Shown: positions 37,484 through 50,080, counted from the stretch's first letter. The stretch: 64,000 nucleotides of DNA from Bacteroidota bacterium (GCA_023251455.1 JAHEYT010000023.1:1-64000), one strand, 5' to 3'. Numbers and translations are program-made. Notes: generated by a model from the sequence alone, not told the origin.

Positions 37484-38356
37484 TCAAAAAATCCAGTGAG
37501 CGCCAAATGCATAGGCCACTCCAACATGTATAAGCATGATAATCAGCATAAGCAAAGCAAAAGGAAGATGTGCAACATGCCAATATCGAAATAGGTTCTG
37601 CATTGAGATAAGCCGATCAATTTTCCGATTCAGGTTAATCTCATATTTAATCAGTTTGACAATCTCCTTGTAACCTTTCCCGATAATTTTATTTTGCTTA
37701 AGAATTGTTTTTACTTCCCTTATGACCTTCCGTTCGAAGTTAAATTTTTCAATACTTCGTTTAACCATGCTATTTCCCGATCTGTCGGGTCGTTTTTTTA
37801 CCGCGTTTAATATTTCCTGAAGAGCTTGTTCTTCAATACTATAAACTGTTATTAGTTTTTTATTCAATTCATCCTTTATTTGATTGATCTCGTTCAGGTT
37901 CATTTCCCGGCCTTCAATGGTTCTGGGAATTTGAAGGTAAATGTACCGGCCAATCACCCCGCTCAAAACCACGGCAACCATGCTCCAAAAACTAACGGCA
38001 ACCAGTCCGCCAAATTTGAAGGATGTGTGATAAAGTACGAATATGGGGCCAAGTGTACAGAGGAAAATATGAAATTCGAGCCAGTATTTTAAAATCCCCA
38101 GCCTCGAAAATTTGCTGATTCGTTTGCGAAGCATATAAGTTGATACTCCAATAAGCATCATTAGCGAACCAATTATGCCTAATCCGTGTCCTAAAAAACC
38201 ACTTGGTTTTAGTGTTTGATGTTCAGGATGAAAAAAACGATGCTCAATACCCAGCGAATAATAAGTATAACCCCGATAAGCCAAATACACAGTTGCAACA
38301 AGTACAACTAAAACAAGAAATCCGATATAAATCCTGTGAATGCTAATTCCTCCCAT
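37484..38356 (-). CDS. Cytochrome b-like membrane protein
   Basis: A 290-residue integral membrane protein with about five helices (roughly 8-28, 54-76, 91-112, 117-142 and 258-285). A long charged cytoplasmic-type helical segment (145-250) lies between the fourth and fifth. Histidines placed inside or at the ends of helices, H57, H96, H110, H260, H263 and H277, are suited to bind b-type hemes. It is the first gene of the cytochrome operon, 8 bases upstream of the Fe-S/flavin gene. It could pass electrons between the quinone pool or the flavoprotein and the periplasmic multiheme proteins. Exact family not recognised; quinone binding is not demonstrated. Confidence 0.75.
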   Translation of the reverse strand: MGGISIHRIYIGFLVLVVLVATVYLAYRGYTYYSLGIEHRFFHPEHQTLKPSGFLGHGLGIIGSLMMLIGVSTYMLRKRISKFSRLGILKYWLEFHIFLCTLGPIFVLYHTSFKFGGLVAVSFWSMVAVVLSGVIGRYIYLQIPRTIEGREMNLNEINQIKDELNKKLITVYSIEEQALQEILNAVKKRPDRSGNSMVKRSIEKFNFERKVIREVKTILKQNKIIGKGYKEIVKLIKYEINLNRKIDRLISMQNLFRYWHVAHLPFALLMLIIMLIHVGVAYAFGAHWIF

Positions 38357-38979
38357 GGTAATAATTTTTGATCATTGCCTTCCACCGCCCCTGTCCGCAT
38401 CTAAAAGTAACAATAAACAATTTGGAATTTATCAAACGTTAATTTTTTATTCTTAGTATTCCGTTTATTTAGGCTGCTATACCTCAATTCTCGCAATCGA
38501 ATTGGTGAATATTTATCATTGCCGTAAGTGTTTCAATTGCATCATTTGGCGTTGAAACTGGGAAAGATGAACAATTACAATCAAACTGTGACCGATAGAA
38601 ATAATCTGGTTGAAAATCGTAAGTAAATTATCCATCATGCAGATCATTTTTAAAGATCAAAGACCTTTTATGAAAAACAGGCTTTGTTCACAATTTTTTA
38701 ACAATCAGAAAAAGAGCTAAATAAATGTCCAAAGTGCTGCAAAACATGCCACTTTCAATTTGTAAGCAATCGGGCGTATATTTATAGTAAAAAGAAACTT
38801 CTCTCCGTTTTCCTTTTATATTCGGACTTAAACCAACGGTTTCACTTTTGAATTTTTTTCAAGGCCTTTCCCTCTTATAGAAAATTGATTTTTTCTGTGT
38901 TTTTGTGTGCTGAATTGCCTTTAGATTTGCACTGTTCAATCTTAGAAAACTTAATCAGTACAATTTAAAACGAAAGAAA
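38357..38979. other. Divergent intergenic region upstream of the cytochrome operon
   Basis: This 623-base A/T-rich region lies between the divergent cytochrome operon and a small secreted protein gene. It must hold the promoter of the cytochrome operon, but no clear minus-strand TAnnTTTG element stood out. The plus-strand promoter at 38922-38929 is the only site I can support. Frames of about 20 codons occur but look random. Confidence 0.5.
38922..38929 (+). promoter_or_regulatory. Promoter of the small secreted protein gene
   Basis: TAGATTTG matches the -7 core, and TTTTG at 38901-38905 is a plausible -33 element with a 16-base spacer. The start codon is 51 bases downstream. Confidence 0.55.
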
Positions 38980-39453
38980 ATGAAAAAGAGAAATTTGTTT
39001 GTTCATGTGGTGTTAGTAGTTTTTACGATGATTTCTATTAACGTTTGGGCTGGTAACGAAGAATCTTTTAATTCGATTCATAAGATCTCCCCCGATCTAA
39101 ATTTTAATCCCACTTCCAGCTTTCAGAAAAGTTGGGAAATTGCTTATGGTGAATCAAAAACACCTGTTCGTGTTTTCATGAAGGAAACTAAAAAAGGACA
39201 GGAATATCTGGTTCGTACCAAGTACTTCGAAGTGAAATATGTTAATGGTTCAGCTGGTTTTGGTGCCAGAGAGGTTAGTGAAGCAGATCGTACAGTTAGC
39301 GAAGCATTAAATGCTGCTGTATTAAATCAAATTCAGTTAAATAGCCAGAAATGTATTAGCTCAGAAGCAATTGGAAACGACAAGATTCTGGAAATGATCG
39401 CCAGCTATCTTCCTGATTTACTCAATGAACAGTACATCAGCATCCTGAATTAA
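38980..39453 (+). CDS. Small secreted protein, unknown function
   Basis: A 157-residue protein with a signal peptide (1-24, ending NVWAG). The mature part is mixed alpha/beta: a strand-rich section (SWEIAYGESKTPVRVFMKETKKGQEYLVRTKYFEVKYV cut by loops, about 50-90), then a helix-rich end with LNAAVLNQIQLNS and KILEMIASYLPDLLNEQYISIL. One cysteine is present in the mature chain (KCISSEA). I do not recognise the family. The gene stands alone with its own promoter upstream and a strong terminator 24 bases after the stop, so it is a monocistronic unit and probably well expressed. Confidence 0.75.
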   Translation: MKKRNLFVHVVLVVFTMISINVWAGNEESFNSIHKISPDLNFNPTSSFQKSWEIAYGESKTPVRVFMKETKKGQEYLVRTKYFEVKYVNGSAGFGAREVSEADRTVSEALNAAVLNQIQLNSQKCISSEAIGNDKILEMIASYLPDLLNEQYISILN

Positions 39454-39476
39454 TCCGATAGATTTATATCGAGTAA

Positions 39477-39506
39477 GCCGCTTCAAGTAATTGAGGCGGC
39501 TTTTTT
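39477..39506 (+). terminator. Intrinsic terminator
   Basis: Gccgcttcaa pairs with ttgaggcggc (one G-U) across the loop gtaa and is followed by six T residues, 24 bases after the secreted-protein stop. Confidence 0.9.
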
Positions 39507-39569
39507 ATTTAGTTTCGCCAATCCCTTCTTCCAAATCAATTATCTTTACCGAACCAGACCAGTCAGATT

Positions 39570-40844
39570 ATGAAGAAGGTTTTGATCATCACGTATTATT
39601 GGCCGCCATCGGGTGGTGCAGGCGTTCAGCGGTGGCTGAAGTTTGCCAAATATTTGCCTGAATTTGGATGGCAACCCATTATTCTGACTGTCGATCCCGC
39701 ATATGCCAGCTATCCGCAACTCGACGAAAGCCTTTCGAAAGAGGTTGGCTCCGATTGCCTGGTTTATACAACAAAAAGCTTCGAACTTTATAATTTATAC
39801 AAACTGGTCTCCGGAAAGAAGGAAGTTCCGTACGGTGGATTCGCCAACGAATCGAAAGAAGGTTTGCTTCAGAAGTTCTCGAAATTCCTGCGGGGTAATT
39901 TTCTGTTGCCCGATCCGCGCAAAGGTTGGAACAAGTATGCCCTGAAAAAAGCTGCTGAACTGATTCGCGAATTCAAAATTGAGACGGTTGTAACCACCAG
40001 TCCGCCACATTCCACGCAACTCATTGGTCTTAAACTGAAACAAAAGTTCAACATCCGCTGGATTGCCGATTTGCGCGACCCGTGGACTGATATTTATTAC
40101 TACAACCAGTTTAAGCATACTTCACTAGCTTTACGAATCGATAAAAACTACGAACGTAAAGTAGTTGAAAAGGCAGACGTGCTAATTACCGTAAGCGAAG
40201 ACGTGAAACGGATTTTTGCTGAAAAAAGCAAATTACCGATTGCGTCAAAAACGGTTGTCATCCCCAACGGATTCGATGAGGACGATTTCAGGATAAACAT
40301 TATTCCGACTGAAACCAGAAAGATAATTACTTATACCGGTACTATTTCTGAAGCTTACGACGTCGACAGTCTGCTTGAAGCTCTTTGCCTTTTGAGCGAA
40401 GATTCGAAATCTCAAATGCTTATTCGGTTTGTAGGCAAAGTTCCGTCTTCGGTTGTAAATAAGTTTAGAACAAGCGGACTTGAGGTAGAATTGTCTGGCT
40501 ATGTCGATCACGCCAAATCCATCGAATATTTGTTCCGTTCTGACTTGCTTTTATTGGTTATCCCGAAAGTAATAAACAATCAGGGCATTCTCACCGGTAA
40601 ATTTTTCGAATACCTTGCTTCGCAAAAACCAATTTTGGCCATTGGACCAACCGATGGCGATCTGGCTAAAATCATTCAGGAAACACAATGCGGAGAACTT
40701 TTTGATTATGAAGATTCAAAAGGAATGCTCCGATTTATTCAGGAAACATTGGTTCTTCCAAAAACCACAATCAAACCTGAACCAGCTAGCCAATACTCGC
40801 GCAAGGGACTGACACGAAAGATTATTAAATTATTTGAGGCTTAA
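39570..40844 (+). CDS. GT4-like glycosyltransferase
   Basis: A 424-residue GT-B fold glycosyltransferase. The N-terminal half opens with the nucleotide-fold strand VLIITYYWPPSGGAGVQRWLKFAKYLP and contains TTSPPHSTQLIGLKL and WIADLRDPWTD. The C-terminal half has VIPNGFDEDDF, ITYTGTISEAYDVDSLLEAL, and a donor-site region with QGILTGKFFEYLASQKPILAIGP. It should add a sugar to a growing surface glycan at the cytoplasmic face of the membrane. It begins the surface-glycan region and is followed after 11 bases by a second transferase-like gene. Confidence 0.88.
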   Translation: MKKVLIITYYWPPSGGAGVQRWLKFAKYLPEFGWQPIILTVDPAYASYPQLDESLSKEVGSDCLVYTTKSFELYNLYKLVSGKKEVPYGGFANESKEGLLQKFSKFLRGNFLLPDPRKGWNKYALKKAAELIREFKIETVVTTSPPHSTQLIGLKLKQKFNIRWIADLRDPWTDIYYYNQFKHTSLALRIDKNYERKVVEKADVLITVSEDVKRIFAEKSKLPIASKTVVIPNGFDEDDFRINIIPTETRKIITYTGTISEAYDVDSLLEALCLLSEDSKSQMLIRFVGKVPSSVVNKFRTSGLEVELSGYVDHAKSIEYLFRSDLLLLVIPKVINNQGILTGKFFEYLASQKPILAIGPTDGDLAKIIQETQCGELFDYEDSKGMLRFIQETLVLPKTTIKPEPASQYSRKGLTRKIIKLFEA

Positions 40845-40855
40845 AACAGGAAAGC

Positions 40856-44206
<3,351 letters not shown>

Positions 44207-44214
44207 TTTTCAGG

Positions 44215-44967
44215 TTATTTCTGATTTTTCAGGATTTCCTTTTTCATCAGTTCCAGTATTTCCGGATGCTGGTCGAGCCAGCTAACGATTTCAGGAATGC
44301 CAAAATTAGGGTTTTCCTTGCTGATAGTTGCAAATATTTCTTTCTGAATTTCAAAATCTTCAGGAGTATCTAACGTCATCCGAACGTCGGTGCGCGAAAA
44401 TACCAGCGGATCAGCCGGAATAAACTGCACATTGAACAACGCGGGATTGCCATAAATGAAGTTGGTAACATGTTCGTGGTATAGCTTTTCTGAAGTCAGT
44501 TGCTGAGCCTTTTTAAGTGCATCAAGACTTACAGCTTCAGTCCAGAACCCGAAATGGGTGAGGATGGATGGTTTGTTTCCGGCAAGTTGAAAACCCAGGT
44601 AATCTGCATTCGAATTGCTGAATTCAACGATCAGATTTTGCATTCCGGCCAAATCCAGAAACGGATTATCAGCACAAACCCGAATAATTTTGCTGAATCC
44701 AAACTGGCGAGCTGCCTGAATAAAACGATCCAATACATCATTTTCTGAACCTCTGAAAACCGGGACACCATGCTGCTCTGCCAATACACAAATCCGATCG
44801 TCGGAAGGATTAACAGTTGTTGCCAGCACCACCGGAACTCCCAGTTTTTTCACTTTTTCGAGCAGCAAATCCAAAATGGACTGCTCCTGATAAAAGGGCA
44901 GGATGACCTTTTCGGGCATTCGGGTAGAACCGGTTCGGGCTTGAAGGATAATTCCTAATTGAGACAT
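44215..44967 (-). CDS. SpsF-type cytidylyltransferase
   Basis: A 250-residue nucleotidyltransferase. The N-terminal GIILQARTGSTRMPEKVILPF is the CTP-binding signature, and VPVFRGSENDVLDRFIQAA and IIRVCADNPFLDL are further conserved segments of the SpsF/CMP-sugar synthetase group. It would activate the keto-deoxy sugar acid made by the downstream synthase as its CMP derivative. The gene is first in a three-gene minus-strand operon (cytidylyltransferase, synthase, phosphatase), 8 bases before the synthase, with a promoter candidate 25 bases upstream. Confidence 0.85.
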   Translation of the reverse strand: MSQLGIILQARTGSTRMPEKVILPFYQEQSILDLLLEKVKKLGVPVVLATTVNPSDDRICVLAEQHGVPVFRGSENDVLDRFIQAARQFGFSKIIRVCADNPFLDLAGMQNLIVEFSNSNADYLGFQLAGNKPSILTHFGFWTEAVSLDALKKAQQLTSEKLYHEHVTNFIYGNPALFNVQFIPADPLVFSRTDVRMTLDTPEDFEIQKEIFATISKENPNFGIPEIVSWLDQHPEILELMKKEILKNQK

Positions 44968-44992
44968 GATTTAAATTCAGTTTCTGTTGCCT

Positions 44993-45000
44993 CAAAAGTA
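44993..45000 (-). promoter_or_regulatory. Putative -7 element of the nonulosonate operon
   Basis: The minus strand reads TACTTTTG, an exact TAnnTTTG core, 25 bases before the spsF-like start codon. Confidence 0.45.
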
Positions 45001-45045
45001 CTGAAATGTTCTTTATAGATTTTTATCATTTAGCGCTTTTCAGAT

Positions 45046-45053
45046 TAACTTTG
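45046..45053 (+). promoter_or_regulatory. Putative -7 element of the nitrilase-family gene
   Basis: TAACTTTG lies 27 bases before the start codon at 45081. No convincing -33 element is seen. With the divergent element at 44993-45000 it makes a compact bidirectional promoter region. Confidence 0.4.
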
Positions 45054-45080
45054 ACTTGTAATATTAAATGTGAATGCGTT

Positions 45081-46040
45081 ATGGAAAAGATTAAAATTTC
45101 GACAGCCCAATTTGAAAATAGAAGTGGCGACAAAACTTACAACTTGGGAGTTATTGAGCGACTTTCTCAAAAGGCAGCAGGCGAAGGCGCCAATGTAATT
45201 GCTTTTCACGAATGCTCTATTACCGGCTATACTTTTGCAAGGCACCTTTCCAAAAAACAGATGCTTGATCTGGCTGAATTCATTCCGGAAGGCGAAAGCA
45301 TTTTTAAACTTACGCAAATCGCAAAGGACAATAATATTGTGGTGTTGGCGGGACTTTTCGAGAAAGATAAAAATGATAATTTGTTCAAAGCCTATGTTTG
45401 TGTCGATAAAAATGGGTTGGTAGCCAAATTCAGAAAATTGCATCCGTTCATCAATCCATATTTAACGCCGGGCGACAGCTATTGCGTTTTCGATCTTTTG
45501 GGCTGGAAATGCGGTATTTTAATCTGTTACGACAACAATATCGTTGAAAATGTGCGGGCAACCAAATTACTTGGTGCAGACATTATTTTTATGCCTCACG
45601 TTACAATGTGCACGCCTTCAACCAGACCCGGAGCGGGTTTTGTCGATCCGAAACTTTGGGAGAATCGTGAAGCTGATCCAACTTCGTTGCGACTGGAGTT
45701 TGATGGCATGAAAGGGCGAAGCTGGCTTATGAAATGGCTTCCGGCACGAGCTTACGACAATGCCGTTTACGCAGTCTTTTCAAATCCAATCGGGATGGAC
45801 GATGACCAACTGAAAAATGGGTGTTCCATGATTGTTGATCCTTTTGGAGATGTTATTGCCGAATGCCGATCGTTTGACGACAGTTTTGTAACCGCAACTT
45901 TTACTCCTGAAAAACTGATTCAGGCTGGTGGACATCGGTACATCCAGGCAAGGAGGCCTGAATTATACAGGGACGTTATTGGACAAGAACACAAGTCGGA
46001 ACAAAAGGTTGTTTGGCTGAACCCTGACAAAAACCTTTAA
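45081..46040 (+). CDS. Carbon-nitrogen hydrolase (nitrilase superfamily)
   Basis: A 319-residue nitrilase-superfamily amidase. The catalytic triad is visible: the glutamate in AFHECSITGY, the lysine in KFRKLHPF, and the cysteine in GILICYDNNIVENVR. Such enzymes hydrolyse linear amides or nitriles, including N-carbamoyl compounds, in the cytoplasm. The start at 45081 was chosen because the promoter element lies just upstream and MEKIKISTAQFENRSGD is the normal N-terminus; the longer frame would begin inside the promoter. It is flanked by glycan genes on both sides, but a role in that pathway is not shown. Confidence 0.88.
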   Translation: MEKIKISTAQFENRSGDKTYNLGVIERLSQKAAGEGANVIAFHECSITGYTFARHLSKKQMLDLAEFIPEGESIFKLTQIAKDNNIVVLAGLFEKDKNDNLFKAYVCVDKNGLVAKFRKLHPFINPYLTPGDSYCVFDLLGWKCGILICYDNNIVENVRATKLLGADIIFMPHVTMCTPSTRPGAGFVDPKLWENREADPTSLRLEFDGMKGRSWLMKWLPARAYDNAVYAVFSNPIGMDDDQLKNGCSMIVDPFGDVIAECRSFDDSFVTATFTPEKLIQAGGHRYIQARRPELYRDVIGQEHKSEQKVVWLNPDKNL

Positions 46041-46042
46041 AG

Positions 46043-47524
46043 CTAACGAATCCGCAGGTATTTCAGGAATTTATCGGCCATAAGGTTCAGATCATCCGAA
46101 ATCCGGAACGCGTAACTCAGGCTGACAAACACCACGCTGATAGCAGTGCTGCGGATCAATAGGTCGATTACAAACTGATCAATTACCGGAATGATTTTAC
46201 CAATTGCAAAAGCTACCAACCCGATGGCTACACATTTTAAATGAACCCGCCGGTATGGAAACAATTTCATGTTGCGCTGGAGGTAGAAGACACGTAAAAG
46301 CGATGCCCCTGCAACCGACAATAACGAACCCAATGCAGCGCCATTCATTCCCCAAAGTGGAATAAAAATCATGTAAAAGATAACCACCAAAACCACCAAA
46401 ACGCCCATGGAGTAGGTTTGGATTTTGTATTTGTGCGAAGTACCAATAATCTGAACGCTAACTCCGGTTGAGGCAACAATCAGGTTCGAAAGGGCAATAA
46501 GAATAATCACCCACTCGCCTCCCCCATATTCAGGAGGTAAAATCTTGAAAATATTATGCAGGTTGGTAACCATCAGGATGAAAAGCAACAAGGCGGCAAA
46601 CAACTGATTGATACTGCTTTTATAATAAATATCGTCGATGGTTTTCAGGTCGTTGTCTTTCCATGCATCGGCAATAATGGTGGAAGAGATTTTCCCAAGC
46701 GCTTTGCTCGGAATCAGAATAATGGTACCAAAGAAAAAGCTGATGGCATAAACACCGGTGACCGAAAGGTTGAAATATTCGTTCAGCATAATGGTGTCGA
46801 TATTGAGCAATGCCACCGCACTCAATCCGCTGATTATTCCGTAGAAAGACAAACTGATCATTTCTTTCCGGAGTGGAGGTTTGATGAAAGGTAAGTTTGG
46901 TTGAAGGTTGAATTGCTTCCGGTAAATAAGCAAGCCAGCCAAATACACCGCCGGAAAACTCAACACAACAACAAACCCAAAAATATACTGCGAAAAATTG
47001 ATCAGGTGAAAGAAATAGGCAATCAGCAAAAACAGGTTTCCAACCCGGTACAACAAATCGCTCAGGAAAGTTCCGGTAGTGGCATCGAAAAGCATTTTGT
47101 TGTACGAGTCCAGAATCAGGAAAAACATCCGGAAGAAAATGAGCGGAATCAGGTAATAAATGTATTTGACCAAAAGTGGCGATTTCTCCAGATTGCTTTC
47201 AATGATATATGGTTTCAGAACAAAGAAACTAATGAGGGAAATCGCGAAACCAACCAGGCCAACCGCCACAGATAGAAAAACAAAGCCGTTGTGATTTTTA
47301 TCGGCGTCGCGGAAATAGGGAAACAAACGCTCAATTACTTTGGTGAAACCAAGGGTTGAGAATTGTGAATACAGCCCTGAAACGGCAACAAAAATAGCTG
47401 TAAGTCCGATCTGTTCCTGCGACATCAGCCGGGGCATAATCAGTGCAGTGGTAAAAAAACCAACCAAAACACCCAGGTACGAATACACCGAACCCCTGAT
47501 TGTTTGCCTTTTAATTACGCCCAT
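46043..47524 (-). CDS. Wzx-like polysaccharide flippase (MOP superfamily)
   Basis: A 493-residue inner-membrane protein with about 14 helices and the layout of polysaccharide exporters. An N-terminal IRGSVYSYLGVLVGFFTTALIMPRLMSQEQIGL (about 8-40) is characteristic of the Wzx/RfbX group. It should flip lipid-linked oligosaccharides to the periplasmic face. Its stop lies 2 bases from the convergent nitrilase-family gene. It fits as the export step for the glycan built by the transferases and the nonulosonate genes on its left, although it is not in an operon with them. Confidence 0.87.
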   Translation of the reverse strand: MGVIKRQTIRGSVYSYLGVLVGFFTTALIMPRLMSQEQIGLTAIFVAVSGLYSQFSTLGFTKVIERLFPYFRDADKNHNGFVFLSVAVGLVGFAISLISFFVLKPYIIESNLEKSPLLVKYIYYLIPLIFFRMFFLILDSYNKMLFDATTGTFLSDLLYRVGNLFLLIAYFFHLINFSQYIFGFVVVLSFPAVYLAGLLIYRKQFNLQPNLPFIKPPLRKEMISLSFYGIISGLSAVALLNIDTIMLNEYFNLSVTGVYAISFFFGTIILIPSKALGKISSTIIADAWKDNDLKTIDDIYYKSSINQLFAALLLFILMVTNLHNIFKILPPEYGGGEWVIILIALSNLIVASTGVSVQIIGTSHKYKIQTYSMGVLVVLVVIFYMIFIPLWGMNGAALGSLLSVAGASLLRVFYLQRNMKLFPYRRVHLKCVAIGLVAFAIGKIIPVIDQFVIDLLIRSTAISVVFVSLSYAFRISDDLNLMADKFLKYLRIR

Positions 47525-47552
47525 TTATTTTAGTTATTGACTTAAAAAGGTT

Positions 47553-47560
47553 TATTTTTG
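47553..47560 (+). promoter_or_regulatory. Putative -7 element of the YfhO-like gene
   Basis: TATTTTTG lies 45 bases before the start codon of the downstream membrane protein gene. The spacing to any TTG-like -33 element is too short to be convincing. Confidence 0.35.
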
Positions 47561-47604
47561 CTTCGCACGAAAATACGAATTTAAAAATTAGACCAATCAA
47601 TAAT

Positions 47605-50076
47605 ATGGATACAAAAAACCTCCTTCGCAAATCAGGACCTTATATCCTTGCCATTGTGTTATTTCTGGTTATAAGCGTTATTTATTTCTCACCTGTTTTG
47701 GAAGGAAAGAGGCTGCAAAGCTCTGATGGCGCTCAGTTTAAGGGCATGTCGAAAGAGATTGTCGATTACCGCAATGCAACCGGCAAAGAAGCGCTTTGGT
47801 CGAACAACATGTTCTCCGGAATGCCTGCTTACCTGACTTCAACCATCTATTCGGGCGAACTAATTTCAAAAATCCAGAAGTCTGTTACTTCCATTTCGCA
47901 ACCGGTTATGATTCTTACCCTGAGTTTTTCGTTCTTTTTTCTGCTTTGCATTTTGTTGGATATTGGCGTCTGGACTGCATTTGCAGCCAGTTTGGCATAT
48001 GGATTTATGACTTTCACGTTTGTGGTTATGGTTACCGGTCACTTAACTAAAGCTCATGCATTAACTTATACATCGCTTGTGGTTGCCGGAATTTTGGTTG
48101 CCTTCAAGAAAAATAAAATTGGCGGAAGTCTAATGGCTGCCATAGGTTTGTCGCTGATGTTAAGCGCCAACCACCTGCAAATGACTTATTATGCCGCTAT
48201 TCTGGCACTAATTCTTGGAATTACCTACTTGATATACGCCATCAAGGAAAAGACACTTCCCGATTTTACCAAAACTGCCGGATTTTTATTGATTGCCGTT
48301 TTATTTGCGGTAGGAACAAACTTTTCACGTTTATACACCACCTACGAATATGGAAAATTTTCGATCCGAAGCCAATCCGAATTAAGCCTGAATAATGAAA
48401 ACAAATCGAGCGGACTCGATAAAAATTACATTCTGGATTACAGCTACGATTTGGGAGAAGCCATGACTGCGTTTATTCCGCGTTTCAAAGGAGGTGGCAT
48501 GAGCGAACCGCTTAGTACAAGTTCAGAGACTTACAAGTTTTTGGCCGAAGCACAGGGAGCAGATAAAGCTAAAAAAATGGTGGAAAGTGGTTTGCCTATG
48601 TATTGGGGAAGTCAGCCTATTTCAGGAGCCCCGTTCTATTTTGGAGCTGTTTTGTGTTTTCTTTTTGTGCTCGGAATCTTTCTGGTGAAGGGCAAAGACA
48701 AATGGTGGTTGGTTGCAGTGTTCGTCTTTTCATTGCTGCTATCGCTCGGAAAAAATTTCTCGCTATTGACCAACCTGATGCTCGATCTTTTCCCCGGATA
48801 CAACAAATTCAGGGATGTTAAAAACATTATTGTCATCGAGCAATTTGCCATGGCTTTGCTCGGTGCACTTGCCATCAAAGAGGTTTACCAGCGTAAAATT
48901 TCTTCGGAAGAATTTATGAAAGGCCTGAAATATGCCTTCGGAATTACTGGAGGATTGGCTTTGATATTTGCTGTAATTCCGGGTTTAGCTGGTTCTTTCT
49001 CCGGAAGTACTGATGCACAATATCTGCAAATGGGTTGGCCAAAACAGTTGGTCGACGCATTGATTTCCGACCGCCAATCTGCCCTTCGGATAGATGCTTT
49101 TCGCACTTTTGTATTTGTGTTGCTGGCCGCCGCTGGTTTGTGGGCCTATTGGAACAACAAAATTAAAGCGCAGTATGCAATTGTTTTATGGGTAGCCCTT
49201 GTGATGGTCGATATGTGGCCTGTTAACAAAAAGTACTTTAACAACGAAAATTTTACATCTAAAAAAGAAGTTGCCGTTCCGTTCCAGGAAATGCCGGTTG
49301 ATAAGGAAATCAAGAAAGATAAAGATTTATACTATCGTGTCCTCAATCTACAAAATCCAATGGCCGATGCCCGCACTTCATTTTTCCATAAATCGCTGGG
49401 TGGTTACCATGGAGCAAAAATGAAACGCTACAACGAACTTTACAGTTATGCCATCGAACCTGAAATGCGCATGCTGATTGCCGGATTTGAAAAGCCGGAA
49501 GGTATCGATTCAGTGATGAATCATTTGTCGGTTATTAACATGCTCAATACCAAATATTTTATTTACGATTTAAATCAGCCACCACTGCCAAATAATCATG
49601 CGTTAGGAAATGCATGGTTCGTGAAATCAGCTAAAGTGGTTGACAGTGCCGATCAGGAAGTTACGGCAATCAAAAGTTTTGATCCAAAATCGACCGCAAT
49701 CGTCAATAAAAGCTTCGAAAAAGATTTAAGCGGCTTTAGCTCCGGCTCAGGAGAAGGCGAAATTAAATTAACTGAATATCAGCCAAACTACCTGAAATAC
49801 GAGGCTTCGGTGAACAGTGGGTCGCAGTTGGCTGTTTTCTCTGAAATCTACTATCCGAAAGGATGGAAAAGTTTTATCGACGGGAAGGAAACCCCGCATA
49901 TTCAGGCTGACTTTGTGTTACGAGGTATGGTAATTCCGGCCGGGAAACATCAGGTTGAGTTTAAGTTTGAACCAAGTTCGTATTACCTGGGAAATAAGGT
50001 TTCGCTGGCTAGTTCAATTCTGCTACTGTTGGCAATTGGCGGATATTTGTTCTATAGTTTTAAAATAAAAAAATAA
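47605..50076 (+). CDS. YfhO-like large membrane protein (putative glycosyltransferase)
   Basis: An 823-residue polytopic membrane protein. About 12 helices fall between residues 14 and 540. The N-terminal periplasmic loop holds SSDGAQFKGMSKEIVDYR, resembling the DGxxQ-type loop of GT-C-like proteins. A C-terminal soluble domain (about 600-795) contains FSEIYYPKGWKSFIDGKETPHIQADFVLRGMVIPAGKHQVEFKFEP cut by short loops, the typical YfhO-family ending. A final helix lies at about 800-820. By analogy it may modify a surface polymer with sugars. The next gene, ftsX, starts 4 bases after its stop. Confidence 0.8.
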   Translation: MDTKNLLRKSGPYILAIVLFLVISVIYFSPVLEGKRLQSSDGAQFKGMSKEIVDYRNATGKEALWSNNMFSGMPAYLTSTIYSGELISKIQKSVTSISQPVMILTLSFSFFFLLCILLDIGVWTAFAASLAYGFMTFTFVVMVTGHLTKAHALTYTSLVVAGILVAFKKNKIGGSLMAAIGLSLMLSANHLQMTYYAAILALILGITYLIYAIKEKTLPDFTKTAGFLLIAVLFAVGTNFSRLYTTYEYGKFSIRSQSELSLNNENKSSGLDKNYILDYSYDLGEAMTAFIPRFKGGGMSEPLSTSSETYKFLAEAQGADKAKKMVESGLPMYWGSQPISGAPFYFGAVLCFLFVLGIFLVKGKDKWWLVAVFVFSLLLSLGKNFSLLTNLMLDLFPGYNKFRDVKNIIVIEQFAMALLGALAIKEVYQRKISSEEFMKGLKYAFGITGGLALIFAVIPGLAGSFSGSTDAQYLQMGWPKQLVDALISDRQSALRIDAFRTFVFVLLAAAGLWAYWNNKIKAQYAIVLWVALVMVDMWPVNKKYFNNENFTSKKEVAVPFQEMPVDKEIKKDKDLYYRVLNLQNPMADARTSFFHKSLGGYHGAKMKRYNELYSYAIEPEMRMLIAGFEKPEGIDSVMNHLSVINMLNTKYFIYDLNQPPLPNNHALGNAWFVKSAKVVDSADQEVTAIKSFDPKSTAIVNKSFEKDLSGFSSGSGEGEIKLTEYQPNYLKYEASVNSGSQLAVFSEIYYPKGWKSFIDGKETPHIQADFVLRGMVIPAGKHQVEFKFEPSSYYLGNKVSLASSILLLLAIGGYLFYSFKIKK

Positions 50077-50080
50077 AAAA

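Noticed and set aside
38568..38627. A 19-codon frame (MNNYNQTVTDRNN...) in the gap before the small secreted protein.
   Set aside because: It is too short, with no promoter or ribosome-binding context, and is probably random.
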